Notes: generated by a model from the sequence alone, not told the origin. Shown: positions 41,306 to 50,430, counted from the stretch's first letter. The stretch: 64,000 nt of DNA from Treponema sp. (GCA_016293915.1 JAEDCY010000004.1:1-64000), one strand, 5' to 3'. Translations and numbers: made by a program.

Positions 41306-42209
41306 AAAACATCAGAATATGATTCTCCTTATAACAGCAATCTTTCTTGCTTTACTTTACCTTATGTCTTTTATTACAAGCACTGCAGGAAAAGACTCTC
41401 GCGAAAAAATAAAAACTTCACTTATAAATCCAAAATATAAAGATTCCATAACAAGTTTTGAACTTTCTGACTCCAGCGGTAACCTTGAGCTTGTAAACAA
41501 CGGAAGTTTCTGGACAGCAGGAAGTCTTACAGCATCAAAAGAACGTATTAAAAATTTTATAGAAAACCTGACAAGTATTCGTAATTTGTATAAAATTTCA
41601 GACAAAATTACTGAGAATTCTTCTTTCGGCCTTAATAATGGAACCGAATTTCACCTTCGTTATTATACTGATTCAGGTTTTCATGAACTTGTTTTTGGAA
41701 ATCAGGATTTTGCACTTTCATCACGGTATTTAATGACAGAAAAAAGCAGCCAGGTGTATGAGACAGACAGCTCACTTGATGCTTATTTGACAAGCTCTCT
41801 TCAAAGCTGGGCTGAACCATATCTGATCAGCCGCACAGCTTCTGTTTCCAGGGACATTCAAAGTACAACTGTCATTTTTTCAAATCCCCAGGAAAATGAC
41901 GGTAAAAAAACTGCAATAATTTCTGACATTAATAAGTTTCTTGAACTTAGACATGGCGGTGGAGTAGATGCAGCCGAGTATGAAGTCTTAAAAAATCAAA
42001 AAGCATCAATGGAAATATTTATTGAAAACGGAGACAAAAGCAGCATAAAACTCGAAATCTATCCGTCAGAAAATCAGGATATTTCTTATATAGTAAAGGC
42101 AGAATACTATAAACAGCAGGGCATTTCCGAATCAAAATCACCATACTATACTTCATATTCAAAAATAAGCAGCTGGACCTATAATAAAATCAAAGAAATA
42201 ACGTTATAG
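41286..42209 (+). CDS. DUF4340 domain protein of the Gld-like ABC cluster
   Basis: A 307-residue protein with one N-terminal membrane helix (ILLITAIFLALLYLMSFI) and a repeating extracytoplasmic domain: NPKYKDSITSFELSDSSGNL, ELVNNGSFWTAG, FIENLTSIRNLYKISDKITE and FHLRYYTDSGFHELVFGNQD. This is the DUF4340 pattern that follows GldG-type genes. The start lies within the last 20 nt of the upstream gene, so it is coupled to it. Its 3' end overlaps the convergent CPBP gene by 31 nt. Confidence 0.8.
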   Translation: MLKKIDKKHQNMILLITAIFLALLYLMSFITSTAGKDSREKIKTSLINPKYKDSITSFELSDSSGNLELVNNGSFWTAGSLTASKERIKNFIENLTSIRNLYKISDKITENSSFGLNNGTEFHLRYYTDSGFHELVFGNQDFALSSRYLMTEKSSQVYETDSSLDAYLTSSLQSWAEPYLISRTASVSRDIQSTTVIFSNPQENDGKKTAIISDINKFLELRHGGGVDAAEYEVLKNQKASMEIFIENGDKSSIKLEIYPSENQDISYIVKAEYYKQQGISESKSPYYTSYSKISSWTYNKIKEITL

Positions 42210-42823
42210 ATAAAATGCGAAAGTACACAAGACCATAGTTTTCCAATCTTTTTATAACATAGACGCAAAAAAATATGGGCAAAAACTGCATTTAAAACAG
42301 AAATCCATCCCATGTAAAGATGTGCAAAAGCAAAACACAAAAGACCCGTCAGCTCACATATTATTCTGCTTAAAGGCCATACTTTTTTTCTTGTAATCAG
42401 ACTAAAAAACTGGTCAATAAAATAAAAACGATAAATAACTTCTTCAAAAAAAGCTGCACATAAAAAATTTAAAAGACAGAATAACCATTGTACAAGATCT
42501 TCAGGTTTTGTGACTATGAGATTACCATCAAAAGCCCCTGTAATTTCAGATAAAAACCTGCAGAAAAAAGATGTACTGAAAAGCATTCCGCTGGTAAATA
42601 AAACAGGAAAAACAAGCAGGGTTCGTCTGTCATTTTTTTCATAATAGAACAATAAAATGAGAATACTCAAAAAAGCAAGCAGAATCTGATACCAGGGAAA
42701 TGACCATCCGCTGAATAAAGGCTTTGTTTGAGTAACAGCCTGAGAAAAGAAAGGAGGTACTATAAATAAGAAAATAATAAGCAAAAAGACTGCTATATCC
42801 GATAATAAAGTATGCTTTTTCAT
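42179..42823 (-). CDS. CPBP-family intramembrane metalloprotease
   Basis: A 214-residue protein with about six membrane segments. The family motifs are present: EEVIYRFYFID (motif 1, EExxxR), FAFAHLYMGW (motif 2, FxxxH) and VLSHFIYNVIS (motif 3, HxxxN/D). Members (Rce1-like) cleave substrates within or near the membrane; in bacteria they are tied to bacteriocin immunity or signalling, but the substrate here is unknown. It is the only minus-strand gene in a long plus-strand stretch and shares an AT-rich divergent promoter region (42824-42866) with the PilZ gene. Confidence 0.88.
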   Translation of the reverse strand: MKKHTLLSDIAVFLLIIFLFIVPPFFSQAVTQTKPLFSGWSFPWYQILLAFLSILILLFYYEKNDRRTLLVFPVLFTSGMLFSTSFFCRFLSEITGAFDGNLIVTKPEDLVQWLFCLLNFLCAAFFEEVIYRFYFIDQFFSLITRKKVWPLSRIICELTGLLCFAFAHLYMGWISVLNAVFAHIFLRLCYKKIGKLWSCVLSHFIYNVISLILL

Positions 42824-42866
42824 TACAAATATGTTATAATTACATTATAGTAAAAAAGAGGGAATT

Positions 42867-44150
42867 TTGTATACAGTTACTTTCTTAATAATTATATTAG
42901 TGATTCTCACTGCTATGGGTGCAGTATATACAGCATTCAAGCAAAGAATCAATTTTTTTATTACAGGTCTGGATTCAGGATTTTCAATTTCAGAAATATC
43001 GCTTCTCTGGCAGGCAGCAGAAATCTGTAATCTGAAACAGCCAACCTCTCTTTATTATTCATTGCCCTCACTTACAAAGTGTATGACTCAAATTTCTAAC
43101 ATGACAAACACTGATAATTCCCAGAAGAATCAGTTGATAATGACAAAGCTCTTTGATTACAGAACAAAGATTCAGAATGAAGCTGATGCCAAAAAGGGAA
43201 TGACTACAACACATTCTCTGGAAAGAGGGCAGACCCTAAGAATCATTTTACCAGGTAAAGGTGTGTTCACTTCTGAGATTGTAGGAAATGGAAATTTTCT
43301 TGTTATTAATGTTCCGCGCCAGAAAAATCTTATTCCTTTACCTGGTGAAGAATGGGTTGGACGTGTAATAAGCGTTTATCTCTGGCGAAAAGGTGATGCA
43401 CGTTATGTATTTGATACAACAGTTACACAAAACGGACTTTTTCTTGGTAAATCATCTCTTTTCTTAAAGCATTCATCAAATCTTGTTAGAACACAAAAAA
43501 GAAAGGCAGTTCGCGTAAAATGTCAGATTTACGGAATGCTTTATATCATCAAAAAAGATAAAGTTGATGTCACTGCAATTGAAACTCATAATGGTTTTCG
43601 TTGTTTAATTGAAGATATCTCTGAAGCAGGAGCTCTTATCCGTATTGGCGGAAAAGGTGTTCAGAATGTAAAAATTAAACTCCAGTTCAACATTCAGAAT
43701 AAACTGATTTTAATGGTTGGAGTTGTAAGAACAGTAGAATATAATGAAGCTGAAAATCAATCTCTTCTTCATTTTGAATGTACACATATTGATACAACAA
43801 TGAAAAATGAGATTTTGAAATTTGTTTATAACATGCTTCCGGAAAGTGAAAAAGAGGTTCTTGAAGCTCTTGAACAGACAGAAACTGATGAAGCGACAGC
43901 ACAGAATAATGATACAAAAAAGTCTGAAGCTGCTTCAAATGTTTCTGAAAACAATAAAGACTCTGATACAGAAAATGAAGGAAATGATTCTGAAGCAGAA
44001 GAGAAACCTGATAATGAGACAAAACCTGCTTCAGAAATTGAATCAGATATCAAAATGAGTGTAAGCCAGACTTCTGAAAAAACAGAAACCGACGCAAAAA
44101 ACGAAAATAAAGAAGGGATTAATCCTGAAGATACAATAAATGTTTTTTAA
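42867..44150 (+). CDS. PilZ-domain protein with membrane anchor and acidic tail
   Basis: A 427-residue protein starting at TTG after a gaggga site. One N-terminal helix (TVTFLIIILVILTAMGAVYT) is followed by a helical segment, a YcgR-type N-terminal barrel (about 115-205, GQTLRIILPGKGVFTSEIVG) and a PilZ domain (about 210-325) with RKAVRVKCQIYGMLYI and IEDISEAGALIRIGGKG, corresponding to the RxxxR and (D/N)xSxxG c-di-GMP contacts. The last 100 residues are very acidic and low-complexity. Spirochaete PilZ proteins such as Borrelia PlzA bind c-di-GMP and influence motility. It heads the eight-gene run ending at 50397. An ATG at 42915 is possible but would remove the anchor. Confidence 0.85.
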   Translation: MYTVTFLIIILVILTAMGAVYTAFKQRINFFITGLDSGFSISEISLLWQAAEICNLKQPTSLYYSLPSLTKCMTQISNMTNTDNSQKNQLIMTKLFDYRTKIQNEADAKKGMTTTHSLERGQTLRIILPGKGVFTSEIVGNGNFLVINVPRQKNLIPLPGEEWVGRVISVYLWRKGDARYVFDTTVTQNGLFLGKSSLFLKHSSNLVRTQKRKAVRVKCQIYGMLYIIKKDKVDVTAIETHNGFRCLIEDISEAGALIRIGGKGVQNVKIKLQFNIQNKLILMVGVVRTVEYNEAENQSLLHFECTHIDTTMKNEILKFVYNMLPESEKEVLEALEQTETDEATAQNNDTKKSEAASNVSENNKDSDTENEGNDSEAEEKPDNETKPASEIESDIKMSVSQTSEKTETDAKNENKEGINPEDTINVF

Positions 44151-44179
44151 TATAATGTAATCAGATGGAGTTGGATGAT

Positions 44180-45355
44180 ATGATTAAGAAGATTTGTTTA
44201 ATTATTTTATGTACTTTTACCTCATTTTCAGTTTTTGCACAAAGTGCAAAAGTAAAATTCATAAAAGGAAATATAACAGATAAAACAGCTGCTGTTCGTG
44301 AAGCAGATGATTCAGAAGCAGACTGGGTTTCTGATAATGCAATTGCCTTTTGTCTTGAAAATAAAGAACTGCTTGGAAATGACAGGGAACTCGATGCCCT
44401 TGCAGTTGCTGCAATTCTTTCGTATTATCCAGAATCATTAAAAAATCAACCTGATGATCAGAAGCAGAAACTTACTGATAATTTTATTTCTTTGTTTACA
44501 AGTTTTAATAAAAGCAATACTGTTCAGATTGCCTTGATTTCAAAAATGGTAACATTAAAGGACACCATTTCTACAGATTCCTTTACAGCACTTCTAAACG
44601 GTTATTTAAAAACAACAGATATAAAAACAATTGATGCTGGTGTTTTTAAGGCATGTATCTCAGCTCTAGAAAATATAGGTAACGATGAGTCTTTTAAGAT
44701 TCTTTATGGATTTTTGAACGATTCATCTTATTCTGCATATAAAAAAGAAATTGAAAAAACAACAGTTGCACTCATTCCAAATGCAATGAATGAAGTAATT
44801 GCACAGATTAAAACTTCTGATATGAAAAAAATGACTGCAATTTTTAATCTTGCAAAAGAAAATTCACAAATTTCTAAAAAAAATCTCTGTGAGATTTCCG
44901 AAAATGTGTTAAATGAGTCTATATTATTGGTAGACGATTCTTCAGGAAATTCTACAGAAAATATTACGCTCCAGATTTCTGCTTTGGAAATTCTTAGCGA
45001 AAACAGATGGACCAGAGCATCGGCACCAGCTCTTTCATATTTTGATCTTTCAAAGAAACTTTATGATAAGAGTAAAATGAGTGGAGAACAGTTTAAAACT
45101 GTAATTACTTCGCTCAGAAATATTGCGCCACTTGATGCTGTAAATCCGCTGATAGATTATCTTGAAGAATTGAATGACAGTACAGAAAAAGGTAAGTCTG
45201 TTTCTACAGATATTGTACTGTCAATTATCAATACTTTAGGTGCTATCGGCAATAAAGCTGCATTCGACTCATTGCTTGCTGTTACTTATCTTAATTATGA
45301 GGAATCGGTTCTGACGGCTGCCCGAGAAGCACTGTCAGGACTCAGATGGCAGTAA
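44180..45355 (+). CDS. Exported protein with HEAT-like helical repeats
   Basis: A 391-residue protein with signal peptide MIKKICLIILCTFTSFSVFA, cleaved before QSAKV. The rest is helical, with repeats of about 40 residues near the C-terminus (VNPLIDYLEELNDSTEKG, SIINTLGAIGNKAAFDSLLA, LTAAREALSGLRWQ) that look like HEAT repeats. Such proteins act as scaffolds; no partner is known. The start at 44180 is preferred over 44165 because it gives a clean signal peptide and a ggag site. TATAAT at 44151-44156 could give it its own promoter. It overlaps the ComEC-like gene by 10 nt. Confidence 0.75.
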   Translation: MIKKICLIILCTFTSFSVFAQSAKVKFIKGNITDKTAAVREADDSEADWVSDNAIAFCLENKELLGNDRELDALAVAAILSYYPESLKNQPDDQKQKLTDNFISLFTSFNKSNTVQIALISKMVTLKDTISTDSFTALLNGYLKTTDIKTIDAGVFKACISALENIGNDESFKILYGFLNDSSYSAYKKEIEKTTVALIPNAMNEVIAQIKTSDMKKMTAIFNLAKENSQISKKNLCEISENVLNESILLVDDSSGNSTENITLQISALEILSENRWTRASAPALSYFDLSKKLYDKSKMSGEQFKTVITSLRNIAPLDAVNPLIDYLEELNDSTEKGKSVSTDIVLSIINTLGAIGNKAAFDSLLAVTYLNYEESVLTAAREALSGLRWQ

Positions 45356-46596
45356 ATTATTTTAAGAAACCTGTTTTTATATCATCATTAATCTGTATTT
45401 TTATTTTCTATTCCGGGCTTTTCATTATCCCTGATAAAACAAGCCCACATTTACTTTTAAAGACAGAATCCATAAAAGAAATCTCAGGAACAATTATTTC
45501 TTCTCCTGCAAAAACGGGAAACGGCTCATATTACGCGGCTTCTTTCTCGCTAGAATCTGCCGCAGACGCCCGCAACTTCCGCTCTTCGGCAAGCGGCCGC
45601 CTTAAAATCTTCATTCCTACAGAAATGGCAGAAGCATACTCACCTGGAAAACTCTATTCAAATTCAAAGACAGGTTTTCTTTTTGAAACGGGCGGTCACT
45701 GCAGTTTCCGCGGGCGGCTCACACAAAGCGGCTTCTACATCCGCGAATGCACCGGCTCACACTGGCCTTCTTCGTGTCGGGGCCGCCTCGCACACCTGCG
45801 AGCCTTATGCCGTTTACATTTTAAAAGATTAATGTACAGCTGGGGCAGTGGAGGCGGCCTCCTCCTGGCGCTCCTCTGCGGGGCCCGCGAATACACAGAT
45901 ACCGCCACCCAGGAAGCTTTCCGCCGCGCCGGCCTTTCACACATTCTGGCTCTTTCTGGAATGCATCTTTCAATGTTTTCTGCAATTGCACTTTTTTTTG
46001 GAAACAGAACGGGTATAAAAAAGTTTACCTTTGTTCTGAGAATAATTACATTAGTAGCATTTGTATGGTTTGCAGGCTTTTCACCATCCCTTACAAGAGC
46101 TTTTATTTGTGCAATGCTTATGATTATATCTTCCATTGCAGGTGCTAGAAAACCGGATATGCTTTCGATTCTATGTTTTTCATTTTTATTTCAAAGCGCT
46201 ATCTGCCCTCAGGATATTCATAGCACAGCTTTTATCCTTTCATATGGAGCCCTTGCAGGAATACTTTTAACGAGTCGACTTTTTAATTTGTTTTATTCAA
46301 AATTCAGCCCTAAATTGATTGCATCTTCTCTTTCGGCTGCCAGTGGAGCACAAACTGTAACTGCACCAATTTCTTTGAAAATATTCGGTTCTTTCAGCCC
46401 GATTGGAATTGTTTCTGCAACTGTAGTTTCCCCATTTGTTACCATATTTATTTACAGCGGACTAATTCTGATTATATTAAGTCTTATATTTCCAATCCTT
46501 TCAAAACCTAGTGGAATTTTTATAAATTTACAGTATACTGTCATAAATTATATTGTGAAGTTTTTTTCACTTGTACCAAACTGGAGCATAAATTGA
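45346..46596 (+). CDS. ComEC/Rec2-like competence membrane protein, short form
   Basis: A 416-residue membrane protein. After an N-terminal helix and a beta-rich OB-like domain (about 45-150) comes the Competence domain: LLLALLCGAREYTDTATQEA and RRAGLSHILALSGMHLSMFS, with about six further membrane helices to the C-terminus. ComEC forms the channel for DNA uptake; full-length forms have 700-800 residues with a C-terminal metallo-beta-lactamase domain, which is absent here. The gene ends by overlapping rsmA (TTGA), so no lost tail lies downstream. The stretch 45540-45910 is more G+C-rich than its flanks. Whether it moves DNA is uncertain. Confidence 0.82.
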   Translation: MAVNYFKKPVFISSLICIFIFYSGLFIIPDKTSPHLLLKTESIKEISGTIISSPAKTGNGSYYAASFSLESAADARNFRSSASGRLKIFIPTEMAEAYSPGKLYSNSKTGFLFETGGHCSFRGRLTQSGFYIRECTGSHWPSSCRGRLAHLRALCRLHFKRLMYSWGSGGGLLLALLCGAREYTDTATQEAFRRAGLSHILALSGMHLSMFSAIALFFGNRTGIKKFTFVLRIITLVAFVWFAGFSPSLTRAFICAMLMIISSIAGARKPDMLSILCFSFLFQSAICPQDIHSTAFILSYGALAGILLTSRLFNLFYSKFSPKLIASSLSAASGAQTVTAPISLKIFGSFSPIGIVSATVVSPFVTIFIYSGLILIILSLIFPILSKPSGIFINLQYTVINYIVKFFSLVPNWSIN

Positions 46597-47453
46597 AGCA
46601 CCCTGACTACAATTCACCAGCAGAACTTAAAATGGTTCTTGATGCAAACGGATTTTCAATGCAGAAAAAATTCGGTCAGAATTTTCTGATTAATGAAGAT
46701 GCACGCCGCCGTCTTGTTGATGCACTTGAACTTTCTGAAGGAATGAAAGTTTGGGAAGTTGGACCGGGGCTTGGTGCAATGACAAATACAATTCTTGAGC
46801 GAGGAGCAAACCTTACAGTTTTTGAAATTGACCGGGGTTTTGCTTCACTTATAAGCGGATTTTTTGAAGAATATACTAAAAAAGGAAAGTTCAGAATTGT
46901 AGAAGGTGATGTTTTAAAAACCTGGAAAAATCATTTTCAGACCGCCGGTCAGGCAGACAGATTTTTTGGAAACCTTCCTTACAATATTGCTGCAACAATA
47001 ATAGCTGATACAATTGAAAACAATGTTCGCTTTAACCGTTGCGTATTTACCGTTCAAAAAGAAGTTGCCCAGAGAATGTGTGCAAAACCTGGAACTGCCG
47101 ATTATTCATCTTTCTCGGCTCTTTGTCAGTGGGCTTATGATGTAAAGCCTCTCCTTGATTTATCGGGTGGAAACTTCTGGCCAAAGCCTAATGTAGATTC
47201 ACGGGCTGTTGTTTTTACTAAGAAAGTTGATTTTCCATGCTGTAAAAATCCAGAGCTTTTTATAAAAATGCAAAGAGCTCTTTTCAGTTCACGTCGTAAA
47301 ACAGTTCGTAACAATCTTTCTCAATTTCTTAAAAACAACGATTTTGCTGTAAGCTGTCTTGAAAAAGCTGGTATTGATATTATGAAAAGGGCTGAAGTTC
47401 TTACCTTACCTGAACTCTTAAAACTGTCTGATATTATTGAGGCTTCAAAATGA
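46593..47453 (+). CDS. rsmA: 16S rRNA dimethyladenosine transferase
   Basis: A 286-residue enzyme that dimethylates two adjacent adenines in helix 45 of 16S rRNA. The family start QKKFGQNFLINEDARRRLVD, S-adenosylmethionine motif VGPGLGAMTNTILERG, acidic FEIDRGF and the catalytic FFGNLPYNIAATI are all present. It begins at TTG with ctggag 7 nt upstream, overlapping the ComEC-like stop. It overlaps the YggS gene by 4 nt (ATGA). Confidence 0.96.
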   Translation: MKHPDYNSPAELKMVLDANGFSMQKKFGQNFLINEDARRRLVDALELSEGMKVWEVGPGLGAMTNTILERGANLTVFEIDRGFASLISGFFEEYTKKGKFRIVEGDVLKTWKNHFQTAGQADRFFGNLPYNIAATIIADTIENNVRFNRCVFTVQKEVAQRMCAKPGTADYSSFSALCQWAYDVKPLLDLSGGNFWPKPNVDSRAVVFTKKVDFPCCKNPELFIKMQRALFSSRRKTVRNNLSQFLKNNDFAVSCLEKAGIDIMKRAEVLTLPELLKLSDIIEASK

Positions 47454-48157
47454 GCATACAAAACAATCTTGAATTAGTCAGAAATAAAATTATAGAAGCA
47501 GAAAAAAAATCCGGCCGAAAAGAAGGCTCTGTAAAACTAATGGCTGTTAGTAAGTTCCATCCATCAGATGCTGTTATAGAAGCCTTTAATGCAGGTCAAC
47601 TTTTATTTGGTGAAAATCGTGTTCAGGAAGCATCTGTAAAATTTCCTCCTCTTATTCAAGCTCATCCAGAAATCTCTGTTCACATGATTGGACAGCTTCA
47701 ATCAAACAAGGTAAAAAAAGCAATCGAATATGCTTCTTGTATTCAATCTGTAGATCGAATTGACTTATTACATGAAATTGAAAAACAGTGCACAAAAATA
47801 AATCGCAAAATCAAAATACTTTTCGAAGTTCATACAGGAGAAGAATCAAAATCTGGCTATACTTCAGAAGCTGATTTACTGGATTCAATTGAAAAGTGTG
47901 CAAAAGGAGAATTTCCTCACATAATTCCACAAGGATTTATGACTATGGCACCTTTTACTGATGATGAAAAACTTGTAAGAAATTCATTCATTACATTACG
48001 AAATCTTTCTGAAAAAATACGTCCTCAATTTCCATCTCTTTCTCTTACTGAGTTATCGATGGGAATGTCTGGAGATTTTGAAATTGCAATTGAAGAAGGT
48101 TCAACTCTTGTAAGAGTTGGTACTGCTATTTTTGGAGAACGTGATTACAGCAAATGA
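47450..48157 (+). CDS. YggS-family pyridoxal phosphate-binding protein
   Basis: A 235-residue TIM-barrel protein of the PLPBP/YggS family, which keeps pyridoxal phosphate and amino acid pools in balance without a known enzyme reaction. The PLP Lys is in VKLMAVSKFHPSDAVIEA; other conserved stretches are FGENRVQEASVKF, HMIGQLQSNKVKKAIEYASC with IQSVD, GFMTMAPF and LSMGMSGDFEIAIEEGST with LVRVGTAIFG. It is coupled by ATGA overlaps to rsmA upstream and to the exported-protein gene downstream. Confidence 0.96.
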   Translation: MSIQNNLELVRNKIIEAEKKSGRKEGSVKLMAVSKFHPSDAVIEAFNAGQLLFGENRVQEASVKFPPLIQAHPEISVHMIGQLQSNKVKKAIEYASCIQSVDRIDLLHEIEKQCTKINRKIKILFEVHTGEESKSGYTSEADLLDSIEKCAKGEFPHIIPQGFMTMAPFTDDEKLVRNSFITLRNLSEKIRPQFPSLSLTELSMGMSGDFEIAIEEGSTLVRVGTAIFGERDYSK

Positions 48158-48690
48158 AAAAAAATCAAATAATAATAAAAGTTCTGATTTTCTCAATGAT
48201 AATAAACCTTGGTGTACCTCTTTTTTCAGAAGAAATAAAGGATACTACGCCTAAGCCTTATGATAAAAAAGAATTTCCTCAGGGTGTTAAAGATTTACGC
48301 AGATTTGAAATTATTACACTTGGCGCTTTGCCATTTGTTACACTCGATACAACACTAGCATATTCAACAATAAGATATGCTCAACATAATTTTGATAATG
48401 CCTATGCACCAGACATTTTTTCAAAAGCAAATTTCAGTCAGGAAGAACAAAAGAATATTATTCTTACTTCTGTAGGAATTTGTATTGGTATAGGACTAAC
48501 AGATTATATAGTTCAGTTAATAAAACGTAACAGCAAAAAGAGAAAAGTACGCCAGGTTACTTATGATGATATTTCGATTATCCCGATTTCTGAAGATCCT
48601 GATGCAACAGAGTTAGCCATACCTGACAAAACTCAAACAAGTGATGAAGTTTCAGATGACACTGAAGAAGTTCAGGAGATTGAAGAGTAA
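48154..48690 (+). CDS. Exported/membrane protein of unknown function
   Basis: A 178-residue protein with an N-terminal signal or anchor (IIIKVLIFSMIINLGVPLFS), a second hydrophobic stretch (FEIITLGALPFVTLDTTLAY), a third (IILTSVGICIGIGLTDYIVQ), a basic patch (KRNSKKRKVRQ) and an acidic tail. No domain was recognised. Its place, tightly coupled between YggS and the RluD-like gene, suggests a conserved operon member in treponemes. Function unknown. Confidence 0.75.
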   Translation: MKKNQIIIKVLIFSMIINLGVPLFSEEIKDTTPKPYDKKEFPQGVKDLRRFEIITLGALPFVTLDTTLAYSTIRYAQHNFDNAYAPDIFSKANFSQEEQKNIILTSVGICIGIGLTDYIVQLIKRNSKKRKVRQVTYDDISIIPISEDPDATELAIPDKTQTSDEVSDDTEEVQEIEE

Positions 48691-49655
48691 TGCCTTTTTT
48701 CAGTGCAAAGGTACCTGCAGATTTTCCTGATCAGCAGCGCCTCGACAAATTTATCGCTTCACTTCCAAACGGTATGAACCGTTCAAAACTCAAAAGTGGT
48801 GTAAATGAAATTCTTGTAAACGGAAAAAAAGTCAAGCTTTCACAAAAAATCAAAGCCGGAGATCAGATAGATATTCAGTGGGAAGATAATATTCCTGATA
48901 ATATTAATCCGGAAAATATTCCTCTCGACATAATTTACGAAGATGATAATGTAACTGTTGTAAATAAAAAACAGGGAATGGTTACACATCCTGCATGCGG
49001 TAACTGGACAGGAACTCTTGTAAATGCTCTATTATATCACTGGGGAAGACAATCTGTTGAACAGCTAAAAGAGGGGAATGCTGCAGAAATTTTGGAAAGA
49101 CGCCGTCCTGGTATTGTTCATCGACTCGATAAAGAAACTTCTGGAATTATTATTACCGCCAAGAATCGTGATGCAGAAGAATTTTTACAGAAACAGTTTA
49201 AAGATAAATCTCTTCAAAAAGAATATATCTGTATCTGCTGCGGCCGGCCTAAAAAAAGAACCGGTGATATAAGAACTCAGATTATTCGTGATCCAAAAAA
49301 TCGTCACCGCTTTAAAGCTGTAACGGATACAGACGAAGGAAAATTTGCAAGAACTCTTTATCACTGTATTGCAAGTTATGGAAATTATTCATTAATTCGT
49401 GTCCGTCTAAAAACAGGCCGTACACATCAGATTCGAGTCCATATGAAATATCTTGGCTGTCCAATTCTTGGAGACCAGACTTATAATAAACCTGATTCAT
49501 ATTTTCCAGATGCTACACTTATGCTTCATTCCGTACAATTGAAAATAAAGCTTCCGGGAATTGAAGAATACAAAACCTTCCGTACAAAAGTACCCGGCCG
49601 CTTCCAGAAAATCGAAAAAAAACTGCGGGCAAAATTTCCTAAAAATGAATATTGA
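48690..49655 (+). CDS. RluA-family pseudouridine synthase with S4 domain (RluD-like)
   Basis: A 321-residue RNA-modifying enzyme. An S4 RNA-binding domain covers residues about 12-72 (RLDKFIASLPNGMNRSKLKS, VNEILVNGKKVKLSQKIKAG), and the catalytic domain has GIVHRLDKETSGIIITAKN, with catalytic D147, and GRTHQIRVHMKYLGCPILGD. This layout matches RluC/RluD, which modify 23S rRNA. It starts one base inside the previous stop and overlaps the next synthase gene by 11 nt. Confidence 0.93.
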   Translation: MPFFSAKVPADFPDQQRLDKFIASLPNGMNRSKLKSGVNEILVNGKKVKLSQKIKAGDQIDIQWEDNIPDNINPENIPLDIIYEDDNVTVVNKKQGMVTHPACGNWTGTLVNALLYHWGRQSVEQLKEGNAAEILERRRPGIVHRLDKETSGIIITAKNRDAEEFLQKQFKDKSLQKEYICICCGRPKKRTGDIRTQIIRDPKNRHRFKAVTDTDEGKFARTLYHCIASYGNYSLIRVRLKTGRTHQIRVHMKYLGCPILGDQTYNKPDSYFPDATLMLHSVQLKIKLPGIEEYKTFRTKVPGRFQKIEKKLRAKFPKNEY

Positions 49656-50397
49656 AATACTTCATTCTCCTACATCAGAAAAACCATTTCTCGTTATTAA
49701 TAAGCCTAAAGGACTTGCCTCAGCACCTCTTAGTACAACAGATAAAGACAATGCTCTTTCACAGGCTGTCGAATTATATCCAGAGCTCCTTAATGTACAC
49801 GGTAAAAAAGAAATAGAATACGGTCTTCTGCACCGGCTAGATACTGCTACTGATGGACTGATGGTAATTGCTGCAAGTCAAGAATGTTATGATTTTTTAT
49901 GCGAAGAACAGAGGTTAGGGAACTTTGTAAAATACTATCAAGCAAAATGTGATATTCTTACTGATAATGCAAAAGCTCTTGGAGGCTTTCCTCCATTTAA
50001 TAAAACAGATTCAGTAGAACTGTCTCTTTCTTCATATTTTAGACCTTATGGTGAAGGAAGAAAAGAAGTTCGTCCTGTTACAGAAGAATCCGGAAAGTCA
50101 GCTCTTTCAAAAATTGGAAAACAAAAGCTTTATAACACAAATATCAGAATATTAAAAATGGATCCAGATTCCAAAACAGCTTTTGTTGAATGTTTTATTA
50201 CAGAAGGTTATCGACATCAGGTTCGCTGTCATTTAGCATGGGCAGGATTACCCGTTAGAGGTGACTTACTTTATAATGCTCTTTTTTCATCAGGAATAAA
50301 AAAAGCAGAAAACCTTTTGTTTTCTGCAACTAAAATTTCGTTTGAATACCCGAGAGGAGACTTGAACTCCTATGACCGTAAGGACACTTGGACCTGA
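49645..50397 (+). CDS. RluA-family pseudouridine synthase without S4 domain
   Basis: A 250-residue enzyme. KPFLVINKPKGLASAPL opens the catalytic domain, LLHRLDTATDGLMVIAASQE carries catalytic D66, and GYRHQVRCHLAWAGLPVRGD is the second family motif. It has no S4 domain, as in RluA/TruC-like members. The start at 49645 (MNIEILHSPTSEK) is inside the end of the RluD-like gene; a longer frame from 49561 is its shadow. The last 17 codons are read from the antisense strand of the tRNA-Leu gene, and the stop TGA (50395-50397) lies across the tRNA anticodon, so the natural C-terminus is unusual. Confidence 0.88.
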   Translation: MNIEILHSPTSEKPFLVINKPKGLASAPLSTTDKDNALSQAVELYPELLNVHGKKEIEYGLLHRLDTATDGLMVIAASQECYDFLCEEQRLGNFVKYYQAKCDILTDNAKALGGFPPFNKTDSVELSLSSYFRPYGEGRKEVRPVTEESGKSALSKIGKQKLYNTNIRILKMDPDSKTAFVECFITEGYRHQVRCHLAWAGLPVRGDLLYNALFSSGIKKAENLLFSATKISFEYPRGDLNSYDRKDTWT

Positions 50398-50430
50398 ACC
50401 AAGCGCGTCTACCAATTCCGCCACCCGGGC
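50347..50430 (-). tRNA. tRNA-Leu (anticodon CAG)
   Basis: Read on the minus strand the 84-nt gene begins GCCCGGGTGGCGGAATTGG and ends TCCTCTCGGGTA. The acceptor stem has seven pairs with two G-U wobbles and discriminator A. The anticodon stem-loop is CTTGG-TTCAGGT-CCAAG, giving anticodon CAG at 50394-50396. The long variable arm and T-loop GTTCAAGTC fit a class II tRNA for Leu. CCA is not encoded. It overlaps the 3' end of the RluA-type gene on the other strand by 51 nt. Confidence 0.95.

Noticed and set aside
49561..49644. N-terminal extension of the second pseudouridine synthase
   Set aside because: These 28 codons are a different frame of the RluD-like gene; the family start fits ATG 49645.
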